Positions 21,695-32,818 of a stretch of 64,000 bases of DNA are shown here, in pieces. The stretch spans positions 1-64,000 of the forward strand of contig CAMPEJ010000006.1 in assembly GCA_946800325.1 (NCBI GenBank), read 5' to 3'. The notes beneath the pieces are model-generated. The model saw only the letters and a program-made list of their open reading frames with translations, had not been told where the DNA came from and made no database searches. Made by a program: the position numbers and the translations under genes. This DNA is from Luzula sylvatica. Lineage: Eukaryota; Streptophyta; Magnoliopsida; Poales; Juncaceae. Every line of letters starts with the position of its first letter. The first letter of the stretch is position 1.

Positions 21695-22076
21695 GTTCTA
21701 ATCAAGCTTTAAAGTTTTGATATTTAGCAAGTCCGTTCAGAATGGACTTTGAGTTCGTTCAGAACGCACTTCCGGCTTGACTGAACTCTTTGTTATTTTG
21801 AACATGATTTTACTTGAGTTCTACTAGGTTTGTACCTATGGTTTATTTGTGGCACTTCCGACTTGATGTATTCCAATGGCCTTCCTTGTGTTCTTCTTTT
21901 CTTGTTTATCTTGAGACTTCATGTCCTGATTCTTGATGTAATCCAATGAAATCCTCCTTCACAAGTCCTCCTTCATCTTCGTATCGTACCTATGTTATCC
22001 TGCACTTTTCTGGATGTATACATTAGTACTGACAGTGTTTTGAAATAATCAAACTATCAGGAAATTTGAACCAACA

Positions 22077-25000
22077 CCCCCCCTTGCAGATTTTTAACCC
22101 CCCCCCCCTCAGATTTCTATCCCCCTCCCCCTTGCAGATTTTTAATCCCCCCCCCCTTGCAGATTTCTAACACCCCCTTGCAGATTTTCAACCCCCCCCT
22201 TGCCGATTTTAGCCCCCGCCCTCCTTGCAGATTTTGACCCCCCCCCCCCATGCAGATTTTTAACCCCCCCCCCCCTTTGCAGATTTTTAACCCCCCCCCT
22301 TTGCAGATTTTTAACCCCCCCTTTGCATATTTTTAAGACCCCTCTTGCATATTTTAACCCCTCCCCCCCTTGCAGATTTTTAACACCCCCCTCTCAAATT
22401 TTTAACCCCCCTCCTTGCAGGTTTTTAACCCTCCCCCTTGCAGATTTTTAACCCCCCCGGTAGATTTTAACCCCTCCCATTGCAAATTTTTAACCCACCC
22501 CCACTTGCAGATTTTTAACCCACCCCCCTTGCATATTTTTAACCCCCCCTTGCAGATTTTTAACCCCTCCCCCCCCCCCCCCCCCCCCCCCCCGCGCCCT
22601 TGCAGATTTTATCCCACTTGCAGATTTTTAACCCCCCCCCCCTTTGCAGATTTTAAATCCGCCCCTCTTGCATATTTTAAACCCCCCTACCATTGCAGAT
22701 TTTTAACACCCCCCCCCCCTCTCAAATTTTTAACCCCCCCTTCTTGCATATTTTTAACCCTCCCCCCTTGGAGATTCTTAACCCCCCCCCCCCCCTTGCA
22801 GATTATTAACCCCCCTTGCAGATTTTAACCCCCCCCCATTGCAGATTTTTAACCCCCCCCCCCCCCTTGAATTATTTTAACCCTCCCCCTTTGCATATTT
22901 TTAACCACCCCCTTGCAGATTTTAACCCCCCCCTGCAGATTTTAACCCCCCCCCCTACAGATTTTTAGTAACCCCCCTTACAGATTTTAACCCCCCCCCC
23001 CCTTGCAGATTTCAACCCCCCCCCCCCCCCCCCCGTTTGTAGATTTTAACCCCCCCCCCCCCTTGCAGATTTTTAACCCCCCCCCCCCCCCTTGCAGATT
23101 TTAACCCCCTCCACCCTTGCAGATTTTTGACCCCCCCTTGCAGATTTCTAACCCCCCTCGCAAATTTTTAACCCCCCCCCCTTGCATATTTTTAACACCC
23201 CCCCCCCCTTGCAGATTTTTAACACCCCCCCCCCCCCTTGCAGATTTTTAACCTCCCCCCATGCAGATTTTTAACCCCACCCCCCTTGATGATTTTTAAC
23301 CCCCCCCCCCCCCCCCCCCCCCCTTGCAGATTTTAACGCTCCCCTTGCAGTTTTTTAACCCCCCCTTGCAGATTTCTAACCCCCCCCCCCTTGCAGATCC
23401 TCTTGCATATTTTAACCCCCCCCCCCACCATTGCAGATTTTTAACACCCCCCTCTCAAATTTTTAACCCCCCTCCTCGCATATTTTTAACCCTCCCCCCT
23501 TGCAGATTTTTAACACCCCCTTGCAGATTTTTAACCCCCCCCCTTGTAGATTTAAACCCCCCCCCCCCCTCATTGGAGATTTTTAACCCCCCCGCAGTAG
23601 ATTTTTAACCCTCCCACCTTGCAAATTTTTAACCCCCTCCCCTTGCCGATTATAAACCCCCCCCCCCCTTGCAGATTTTAACCCCCCCTTGTAGATTTTT
23701 AACAACCCCACCCCCTTGCAAATTTCAACCACCCCCTGCAGATATATAATCCCCCCCGTTGCAGATTTCAACCCCCCCTTGCAGATTTTTAACCCCCTCC
23801 CCTTGCAGATTTTTAACAACCCCCCTTGGAGATTTTAACCCCCCCACCTTGCAGATTTTTACCAACCACCCTTGGAGATTTTAACCCCCACCACTGCAGA
23901 TTTTAACCCCCCCTCCCTTGCAGATTTTTAACGACACCCCCCCCCCCTTGCAGATTGTTAACCCCCCCTTGCAGATTTTTAACCCCCCATTGCAGATTTC
24001 TAACCCCCACCCCCTTAGCAGATTTTTAACCCCCCTCTTGCATATTTTAAACCCTCCCTTGCAGATTTTTAACACCTCCCCTCTCTCAAATTTTTAACCC
24101 CCCCTCTTGCATATTTTAAACCCCCCCTCCTCTTGCAGATTTTTAACACCCCCCCCCCCCCCTCTCAAATTTTTAACCCCCCCTTGCAGATTTTTAACCC
24201 CCCATTGCAGATTTTTAACCCCACCATGCATATTTTTAACCCTCCCCCCTTGCATATTTTTAACCCCCCCCCTTGCAGATTTTTAACCCCCCCCCCCCTC
24301 AGATTTCTATCCCCCTCCCCCTTGCAGATTTTTAACCCCCCCCCCCCCCCCTTGCAGATTTCTAACACCCCCTTGCAGATTTTCAACCCCCCCCCCCCCC
24401 CCCTTGCCGATTTTAGCCCCCGCCCTCCTTGCAGATTTTGACCCCCCCCCCCCCCCCCCCATGCAGATTTTTAACCCCCCCCCCCCTTTGCAGATTTTTA
24501 ACCCCCCCTTTGCATATTTTTAAGACCCCTCTTGCATATTTTAACCCCTCCCCCCCTTGCAGATTTTCAACACCCCCCTCTCAAATTTTTAACCCCCCTC
24601 CATGCAGGTTTTTAACCCTCCCCCTTGCAGATTTCTAACCCCCCCGGTAGATTTTAACACCTCCCATTGCAAATTTTTAACCCACCCCCACTTGCAGATT
24701 TTTAACCCTCCCCCCTTGCATATTTTTAACCCCCCTTGCAGATTTTTAACCCCTCCCCCCCCCCCCCCCCCCCGCCCTTGCAGATTTTATCCCACTTGCA
24801 GATTTTTAACCCCCCCCCCCCCCCCTTGCAGATTTTGACCCCCCCCCCCCTTTGCAGATTTTAAATCCGCCCCTCTTGCATATTTTAAACCCCCTACCAT
24901 TGCAGATTTTTAACACCCGCCCCCCCCCCCCCCCCCTCTCAAATTTTTAACTCCCCCTCCTCGCAGGTTTTTAACCCTCCCCCCTTGCAGATTTTTAACA

Positions 25001-27965
25001 CCCCCTTGCAGATTTTTAACCCCCCCCCCTTGTAGATATTAAACCCCCCCCCCCCCCCATTGTAGATTTTTAAACCCCCCCCCCCCTTGCAGATTTTTAA
25101 CCCTCCCCCTTTCAAATTTTTAACCCACTCCCCTTGCAGATTTTTTAACCCCCCCCCCCCCCCTTGCAGATTTTTAACCCCGCCCCCCTTGCAGATTTCT
25201 AAACACCCCCCCCCCCCACCCCTTGCAAATTTTAAACCCCCCCCTGCAGATTTATAATCCCCCCCCCCCCCCCCCCATTGTAGATTTTAACCCCCCCTTG
25301 CAGATTTTTAACCCACCCCCCTTGCAGATTTTTAACAACCCCCTTGTAGATTTTAACCCCCCCCCCCCCCATTGTAGATTTTTAACCGCCCCCCCCTTGC
25401 AGATTTTTAACCCTCCCCCCTTTCAAATTTCTAACCCACTCCCCTTGCAGATTTTTAACCCCCCCTTGCAGATTTTAACCCCCCCCCCTTGCAGATTTTT
25501 GACCCCCCCCCTGCAAATTTTAACCCCCCCCCCTGCAGATTTATAATCCCCCCCTTGCAGATTTTAACCCCCCTTGCAGATTTTTAACCCCCCCCCCCCC
25601 CCCCCCCCCCTTGCAGATTTTTAACAACCCACCTTGGAGATTTTAACCCCCCTCCTTGCAGATTTTTAACAACACCCTTGGAGATTTTAACCCCCCCCCC
25701 TGCAGATTTTAACCCCCCCCCCCTTGCAGATTTTTAACAACCCCCCCCCCCCCCCCCCCCCCCCCCCGCAGATTTTTAACCCCCCCTTGCATATTTTTAA
25801 CCTCCCCCCTAACATATTTTTAACCCCCACCTCTTGCATATTTTAACCCCCCCCCCCCTTGCAGATTTTTAACACCCACCCCTCTCAAATTTTTAACCCC
25901 CCCTCCTTGCATATTTTTAACCCTCCCCCCTTGGAGATTCTTAACCGCCCCTCTTGCAGATTTTTAACCCCCCTTGCAGATTTTAACCCCCCCCATTGCA
26001 GATTTTTAACCCCACCCCACCCCTTGAATATTTTTGACCCTCCCCCCTTGCAGATTTTTAACCCCCCCCCCCCCCCCCCCTTTGCAGATTTTTAACCCCC
26101 CCTGCAGATTTTAATCCCCCCCTGCAGATTTTTAGCAACCCCCTTACAGATTTTAACCCCCCCTTGCAGATTTTAACCCCCCTCCTTGCAGATTTTAAAC
26201 CCCCCCCCCCCCCCCCCGCCCCTTGCAGATTTTAACCCCCTCCCCCCTTGCAGATTTTTGACCCCCCTTGCAGATTTCTAACACCCCCTCGCAAATTTTT
26301 CACACCCCGCATGCATAATGTTTAACACCCCCCCCTTGCAGATTGTTAACCTCCCCCCCGTGCAGATTTTTAATCCCACCCCACTTGATGATTTTTAACC
26401 CCCCCCCCCTTGCAGATTTTAACCCTCCCCTTGCAGATTTTTAACACCCCTTGCAGATTTCAAACCCCCCTTGCAGATTTTAAACCCCCCCCCCCCTTGC
26501 ATATTTTAACCCCCCCCCCCCCCCCACCATTGCTGATTTTGAACACCCCCCTCTCAAATTTTTAACCCCCCCTCCTCGCATATTTTTAACCCCCCCCCCC
26601 CCCCCCCCCCTTGTAACCCTCCTCCCTTTCAAATTTTTAACCCACTCCCCTTGCAGATTTTTAACACCCCCCCCCCCCCCTTTGCAGATTTTTAACCCCC
26701 CCCCCCTTTGCATATTTTTAAGTCCCCCTCTTGCATATTTTAACCCCTCCCTCCACCCTTGCAAATTTTGAACACCCGTCCTCTCAAATTTTTAACCCCC
26801 ATCCTTGCAGGTTTTTAACCCTCCCCCTTGCAGATTTTTAACCCCCCCCCCCCCCCCCCCCCCGATAGATCTTAACCCCTCCCATTGCAGATTTTTAACC
26901 CACCCCCCCCCCCCTTGCATATTTATAACCCTCCCCCCTTGCATATTTTTAACCCCCCCCCCTTGCAGATTTTTAACCCACCCCCCCCCCCCCCCCGCCC
27001 TTGCAGATTTTTAACCCCGCCCCCTTGCAGATTTTAACCCCCCCCCCCCCCCCCTTTGCAGATTTTAAACCCCCCCTCTTGCATAATTTGACCCCCCCCC
27101 CCCCACCATTGCAGATTTTTAACACCCCCCCCTCTCAAATTTTTAACTCCCCTTCCTCGAAGATTTTTAACCCACCCCCCTTGCAGATTTGTAACAACCC
27201 CCTTGTAGATTTTAACCCCCCCCCCCCCATTGTAGATTTTTAACCCCCCCCCCCCCCCCCCCCCCCTTGCAAATTTTTGACCCTCCCCCCCTTCAAATTT
27301 TTAACCCACTCCCCTTGCAGATTTTTAACCCCCCCTTGCAGATTTTAACCCCCCCCCTTGCAGATTTTTGACCCCCCCTTGCAGATTTTTAACCCCCCCT
27401 CTCAAATTTTTAACCCACTCCCCTTGCAGATTTTTAACCCCCCCCTGCAGATTTTAACCCCCCCCCCCTTGCAGATTTTTGACACCCCTAAGCAGATTCT
27501 TAACCCCCCCCCCTTGCAGATTTTAACCCCCCCTTGCAGATTTTTAACAACCCCCCTTGCAGATTTTTAACCCCCCCCCCCCCCCCCCCCCCATGCAAAT
27601 TTTAACCCCCCCCAGCAGATTTATAATCCCCCCCTTGCAGATTTCAACCCCCCTTGCAGATTTTTAACCCCCCCCCCCCCCCCCCCCCCCCTTGCAGATT
27701 TTTAACAACCCCCCTTGGAGATTTTAACCCCAACCCCTTGCATATTTTTAACACCCCCGATAGATTTTAACCCCTCCCATTGCAGATTTTTAACCCACCC
27801 CCCCTTGCAGATGTTTAACCCTCCCCCCTTGCAGATTTTTAACCCCCCCCCCCCCCCCCCCCGCCCTTGCAGATTTTTAACGCCCCCCCCCCCCTTGCAG
27901 ATTTTAACCCCCCCCTCTTGCATATTTTAGCCCCCCCCCCCCCCCCACCATTGCAGATTTTTAAC

Positions 27966-28016
<51 letters not shown>

Positions 28017-28178
28017 CGCCCCCTCTCAAATTTTTAACTCCCCCTCGTCACAGATTTTTAACCCTCCCCCCTTGCAAATTTTTAACACCCCCTTGCAGAT
28101 TTTTAACCCCCCCTTGTAGATTTTAACCCCCCCATTGTAGATATTTAACCCACTCCCCTTGCAGATTTTTAACCCCCC
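22077..28178. repeat. C-rich minisatellite array, middle block
   Basis: Same unit family as 1-2071. Large blocks recur in the same order: for example the region near 850-2060 reappears near 23095-24255, and 22077-22640 is echoed near 24260-24810. C runs reach about 49 bases (27967-28015). No gene; the open frames are unit read-through. Array continues on the far side of the CACTA element. Confidence 0.95.
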
Positions 28179-28190
28179 CACTACAACACA
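28179..28190 (+). repeat. CACTA terminal inverted repeat, left
   Basis: CACTACAACACA, 12 bp, perfect match to the complement of 31194-31205. Confidence 0.9.
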
Positions 28191-28199
28191 TAACAACTA

Positions 28200-28475
28200 T
28201 TGGGGCAGCCAAAGATGACCCAATAAGGGCTGAAAACCGTCCCTAAAGGAATTTGGGGCAGCCAGGCGACCCAAAAAGGGCGTCCCTAAAGGCTGCGTTC
28301 CTGTCTAGGGCTGGCCGACCCTATAACGTTTTTGGGGCGGTATTTAATGGGGCGGGCCGCCCTTATAATGCATGTCAAGTCAGGACAGAGTGCGGTCAAG
28401 TCAGGAGGTCTGTTGTACGACTTATTGGGGCGGGCCGACCCTACAACACCCATTAATGGGGCAGGCCGCCCCTAT
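28200..28475. repeat. CACTA left subterminal repeat cluster
   Basis: Repeated TGGGGC(A/G)GGCCG(A/C)CCCTATAA-like and GGGGCAGCC motifs in both orientations, about eight in 280 bp. In known CACTA elements such clusters bind the element's own DNA-binding protein and bring the ends together. Confidence 0.8.
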
Positions 28476-28920
28476 AACACATATTTATTATTTATATTTT
28501 AATTATTATATTAATTATCCGAATTATTATATTAATTATTATGATTATATATAATTGTTATTCGAAATATTATGATTATATATTATGTAATTATATAGAT
28601 AATTATATAATTATATTAATTATTAATTATATAAATAATTAATAATTATTATTATTATATATATTATTATATCATTATATTTATATGAAATACTAGCACA
28701 CATACACATAAACATAATCCTACGCAAATTCAAAAAACAACCAAATTCACAAACATACAAACATAATCCTACGCATATTTCTACAAACAACTAAATCCAC
28801 AAAACACACAAACATAAATCCTACGAGTTCGACATACAACCAAAATTCATAAACACAAATTCAACATACAACCAAAATACACACACACACAAATACAACC
28901 AAAACAACCAAATCGAGCTC
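28476..28920. other. AT-rich interior of the CACTA element
   Basis: An ATTAATTATTATATT-type low-complexity stretch to about 28690, then a region with several copies of ACATAATCCTACG and ACAACCAAAATTCA (28695-28910). No gene seen. Confidence 0.6.
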
Positions 28921-29203
28921 TAGAAATTCATAGCTTCGTCGTCTCTCTCGCTTTCGTTGATAGAGAACCCTAATGAAAAAAAATATTTTACGGTCTCGAT
29001 GGGTTATTGAACAAATTACACAAATAAAATAAGTAATTAACCCTAACCGTTATTACCAATTCTCAGTACGTACCTAACCCTAACCCTAATGAACAAAAAT
29101 AAACAATACATAATAAATAATGTATTAAGAGCATACCAGCATAGTACATACCTCCTCGACGGGCTATTTCGTTGATAGAGAACCATACCAGCATAGTACA
29201 TAC

Positions 29204-29596
29204 CTCCTCTAGAGGAGTCTGAATGGATCAAAAAAGAATTGTCGAAATTATTGAAATGATATGATAATTAAAGAAAAGAAATTCATAAAACAAATAATAT
29301 ATACCTTGTGCAGCTCAAAAATTCTACCGCCAACATGAACAAAAATCGACGGATCTATTTCTGTTTCTCGGGTCCTGAAATTCGATACTTGAAAAGTCAG
29401 AAATTAGGATATAAAATAATTAACATACTCGAATCATTAGCACTCTAAATTATAATTATTTACCATGCAAGAACTCTTCTTCTGAAAAGTAGGCCTATGT
29501 AACCAGCATCGACATGGGCCATCTTCCATCTCGCAAAGCCTCTCTCGCGGAGCCAAACCCACGTCCTCCTCTCAGCCTTCGTCACTTGAATTTGAC
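29204..29596 (-). CDS. candidate spliced coding segment inside the CACTA element (partial)
   Basis: Three minus-strand exons fit splice rules. Exon 29596-29464 (133 nt) follows TTAAGTAG and ends CATG before GTAAAT. Exon 29374-29305 (70 nt) follows AATTTCAG and ends CACAAG before GTATAT. Exon 29218-29204 (15 nt) follows CCATTCAG and ends GAGGAG before GTATGT. Phases match: the first junction completes a Trp codon and the frame stays open through all three. The peptide is rich in Arg and aromatic residues (RRTWVWLRERGFARW, then IFVHVGGRIFELHK). I do not recognise the family. It could be a decayed DNA-binding transposase subunit gene or a captured host gene fragment. The start and the end are unknown; a GC-rich upstream stretch near 30460-30720 may be its first exon and promoter. 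Confidence 0.35.
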
Positions 29597-29639
29597 CTAC
29601 TTAAATCCAAAGAAACTTGTCAATCTTCACAATCTTCAC

Positions 29640-30440
29640 TATCGTATTTCCTGCCAGATTTGAAAAAAAATAAATCATGTAACACCTAAATTTTTATTAT
29701 TCCTACCATAAATGAAACTTGAGTATAAATCCCAAAACCAAAAAAAATCGAAAAAAAGAATAAAAAAGATTCAAACTGCTGAACAGATTTGAAAAAAAAA
29801 AAAAAAGAATAAAAAAGATTCAGAATGCTGAAAAAAAATCGAAAAAAAATCTTAAATCAAACATAAAAAACTCTTAAAATCAAACATCTTAAATAGAAAC
29901 ACAAAAATTAGAAAAAACAAGTTGATTTGCATTTCTGATTTCTGAAAAACTTCAAAACAAATAATATTTTAATTTAAATTTGAAAAAAATAGTTCAAACC
30001 TGCTAAAACCAAAAAAAAAAAAATTGAACACAAACAGAATTAAAAATAAAAATGTATGAGTACAAGAAATTAAAAAAAATTAAAACAGAATTAATAAAAA
30101 TTGCACAAAACATCTATATTTTCAGAAAACCGAATTTAAAAATACACAATTTTATACATGCACCCCCAAAAAAACAGAATTGAAAATTACTCGAAATATA
30201 CAGAATTTAAAAACACTCCAACATGATTTTCTGAAAATTCGAAAACAAGAAAGCAAAAATAGATCGAAAACTCCTAAATCGAATTAAAAACAACTTGTAA
30301 AAGTTTATGCATGCACCCCCAAATCGATTTAAAATCAAGAATTTTTCTGAAAATAGAAGTAAAAATCGAAATCTACAAAGAATCTAGCAAACTAGACTAG
30401 ATAGAACAAAAATAAACGAGCTTGAACAAAGAATAACTAC
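29640..30440. other. A-rich, probably intronic or spacer part of the CACTA element
   Basis: Very A-rich on plus strand with many AAAAAATCGAAAAAA blocks and a local duplication (about 29757-29790 and 29808-29830). No convincing coding frame. T-rich on the minus strand, as expected for a plant intron of the candidate gene. Confidence 0.5.
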
Positions 30441-30749
30441 ATATTCAAACCTTCAAACAAATATCCTTCTTCTTCGCCATCTTCAGATCGAAAGTGTGTT
30501 GCGGAGACTAGCAAACAAGCTCGTTTATTCAGATCGCCATCTTCTTCGCCATCTTCGCCATCTTCAGTTTTTGGGGGTGCTTGCAGCGGGTTGCAGCAGA
30601 GAGGTAGGGGAAATATTTTGGGGCTGCTGAGCGAAGAGGAGAGGGGAAGTAAAGGGGAAAAAAATAAAGCGTATTCGGGGAGGGGGTTATAAAAAAGAGC
30701 GAGAGAGGGAAGAGGGAGCGGACAGGGCTGCAGCATGGCAGGTATTGGG

Positions 30750-31190
30750 TCGGGCAATTTTTGGGGCGGGCCGACCATAATTGGTTGTTGGGTCGGGTAG
30801 GTAATTGGGGCGGGCGGACCCTATAGTTATTGGGTCGGTTTTAATTTGGGTCGGGCAGCTACAACAAGCTGTTGGGGCGGGTAGGCTTGTAGGGGCGGGC
30901 GGACCCAGTAGGCAGGGATGGGCCGACCCAATAAAAGGGCGACCCAAAAGGGACGTTGGGGCGGGTAGGCTTGTAGGGGCGGGCGGACCCAGTAGGCAGG
31001 GATGGGCCGACCCAATAAAAGGGCGACCCAAAAGGGATATTGGGGCGGTAGAGCGTTGTTGGGGCGGGCTGACCCAAGAATTCGAATTATCAGGGTCGGC
31101 CTGACCCTGTTTCAACCGACCCAACTGGTTTATTGGGGCTGGCCGACCCAATAATGAGCGTAGTTTAGGGGCGGCCCGACCCTAAAAAGC
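30750..31190. repeat. CACTA right subterminal repeat cluster with 84-bp tandem duplication
   Basis: Dense GGGGCGGGC(C/G)GACCC motifs, with TTGGGTCGG and GGCCGACCCAATAA variants. A unit starting GTTGGGGCGGGTAGGC is duplicated with an 84-bp offset (30871 and 30955). Pro/Arg-rich open frames on both strands come from this repeat and are not genes. Confidence 0.85.
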
Positions 31191-31193
31191 ACT

Positions 31194-31205
31194 TGTGTTG
31201 TAGTG
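31194..31205 (-). repeat. CACTA terminal inverted repeat, right
   Basis: TGTGTTGTAGTG, complement of 28179-28190, followed by CCC. Confidence 0.9.
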
Positions 31206-32152
31206 CCCCCCCCTTGCAGATTTTAACCCCCCTCCCTTGCAGATTTTCAACCCCCCCCCCTGCAAATTTTTACCCCCCCCTTGCAGATTTTTAACCCCCC
31301 CCCCCCCCCCCGCCCTTGCAGATTTTAACCCCCTTGCAGATTTTTAACGCCCCCCCCCTTGCAGATTTTAACCCCCCCTCTTGCATATTTTAGCCCCCCC
31401 CCCCACCATTGCAGATTTTTAACACCCCCTCCCCCCCCGCCCCCTCTCAAATTTTTAACTCCCCCTCCTCACAGATTTTTAACCCTCCCCCCTTGCAGAT
31501 TTTTAACACCCCCTTGCAGATTTTTAACCCCCCCTTGTAGATTTTAACCCCCCCATTGTAGATATTTAACCCACTCCCCTTGCAGATTTTTAACCCCCCC
31601 CCCCCCCCCCCCCCCCTTGCAGATTTTAACCCCCCCTCCCTTGCAGATTTTCAACCCCCCCCGCTTGCAAATTTTTACCCCCCCCCTGCAGATTTATAAT
31701 CCCCCCTTGCAGATTTTAGACCCCCCTTGCTGATTTTTAACACCCCCCCTTGCAGATTTTTAACAACCCCCCTTGGAGATTTTAACCCCCCCCCCCCCCT
31801 TGGAGATTTTTAACAACCCCCCTTGGAGATTTTAACCCCCCCCTGCAGATTTTAACCCCCCCCCCCCTTTGCAGATTTTTAACAACCCCCCCACTTGCAG
31901 ATTTGTAACCCCCCCTTGCAGATTTTTAACCCCCCCCCCCCCCCCCCCCCTAACAGATTTTTAACCCCCCTCTTGCATATTTTAACACCCCCCTTGCAGA
32001 TTTTTAACACCCCCCCCCCCCCCCCCCCTCTCAAATTTTTAACCCCCCCTTCTTGCATATTTTTAACCCTCCCCCCTTGGAGATTCTTAACCCCCCCTTG
32101 CAGATTATTAACCCCCCTTGCAGATTTTAACCCCCCCCCCCATTGCAGATTT

Positions 32153-32185
<33 letters not shown>

Positions 32186-32254
32186 TTGAATTATTTTAAC
32201 CCTCCCCTTTGCATATTTTTAACCACCCCCTTGCAGATTTTTAACCCCCCCCCT

Positions 32255-32286
<32 letters not shown>
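31206..32286. repeat. C-rich minisatellite array, right block
   Basis: Continuation of the array beyond the CACTA element. Its second half repeats the order of units seen at about 100-680 (for example the TTGGAGATTCTTAA, TTGCAGATTATTAA and TTGAATTATTTTAA variants in series). Confidence 0.95.
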
Positions 32287-32818
32287 TTTGGAGATTTTTA
32301 CCCCCTACCCCCCCCTTTGGAGATTTTTACCCCCTACCCCCCCTTTGGAGATTTTTACCCCCTACCCCCCCTTGGGAGTAAAAATCTCCAAAGGGGGTGG
32401 TAGGGGGTAAAAATCTCCCAAGGGGGGGGGGGGGGGGGGGGTAGGGGGTAAAAATCTCCAAAGGGGGGGTAGGGGGTAAAAATCTCAAAAGGGGGGGGGG
32501 GGGGGGGGGTAGGGGGGTAAAAATCTCCAAAGGGGGGGTAGGGGGTAAAAATCTCCAAAGGGGGGGTAGGGGTAAAAATCTCCAAAGGGGGGGTAGGGGA
32601 TAAAAATCTCAAAAGGGGGGGGGGGGGGGGGGGGTAGGGGGTAAGAATCTCCAAAGGGGGGGGTAGGGGTAAAAATCTCCAAAGGGGGGGGGATAGGGGG
32701 TAAAAATCTCCAAAGGGGGGGGGGGGGGGTAGGGGGTAAAAATCTTCAATGGGGGGGTAGGGGGTAAAAATCTCCAAAGGGGGGGTAGGGTAAAAATCTC
32801 CAAAGGGGGGGGGGGGGT
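32287..32818. repeat. related minisatellite with strand switch
   Basis: Unit TTTGGAGATTTTTACCCCCTA plus C run, three copies on the plus strand to about 32370, then about 17 copies in the opposite orientation (GTAAAAATCTCC, A run, G run) to 32818. The switch centre is near 32368: 20-bp arms at 32339-32358 and 32378-32397 are inverted copies with 19 bp between. Confidence 0.93.

Larger units (their letters stand above)
2072..22076 (-). mobile_element. Ty1/copia (Sirevirus-like) LTR retrotransposon, interrupted by a nested gypsy element
   Basis: Both ends are long direct repeats that start TGTTGG and end CCAACA. The coding strand is minus, so the 5' LTR is on the right. Order in the sense direction: 5' LTR, tRNA-Met primer site, gag, (nested gypsy element), gag end, protease-integrase-RT-RNase H, an extra ORF in the envelope position, polypurine tracts, 3' LTR. 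Protease before integrase before RT is the copia order. An extra ORF after pol and several polypurine tracts are Sirevirus traits. Flanks are C runs, so a CCCCC target duplication is compatible but cannot be proven. Without the nested element it is about 9.6 kb. Confidence 0.93.
20698..22076 (-). repeat. copia 5' LTR (full length, 1379 bp)
   Basis: Right LTR. In sense direction it starts TGTTGG at 22076 and ends CCAACA at 20698. TATA-like box at 21279-21287. Upstream of it in sense direction (21310-21770) lie about ten palindromes of the CGTTCGAACG and CGTTCAGAACG type. It contains a 117-bp tandem duplication absent from the other LTR. Confidence 0.95.
28179..31205. mobile_element. CACTA (En/Spm-type) DNA transposon, apparently non-autonomous
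   Basis: 3027 bp, starting CACTACAACACA and ending with the exact complement TGTGTTGTAGTG. Flanked by CCC on both sides, which fits the 3-bp duplication of CACTA elements though the flanks are C runs. Both ends carry clustered GC-rich subterminal repeats around GGGGCGGGCCGACCC. The middle is AT-rich. No transposase of TNPD type is recognisable, so it probably depends on a partner in trans. A candidate spliced coding segment lies inside at 29204-29596. Confidence 0.9.

Noticed and set aside
29073..29090. Telomere-like CCTAACCCTAACCCTAAT
   Set aside because: Only about three imperfect units, not the plant CCCTAAA repeat; within the CACTA element and likely chance.
30437..31151. Pro- and Arg-rich frames at the right end of the CACTA element
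   Set aside because: They run through the subterminal repeat cluster and overlap each other on both strands; part of 30460-30720 might be a 5' exon, but the frames themselves are not supported.
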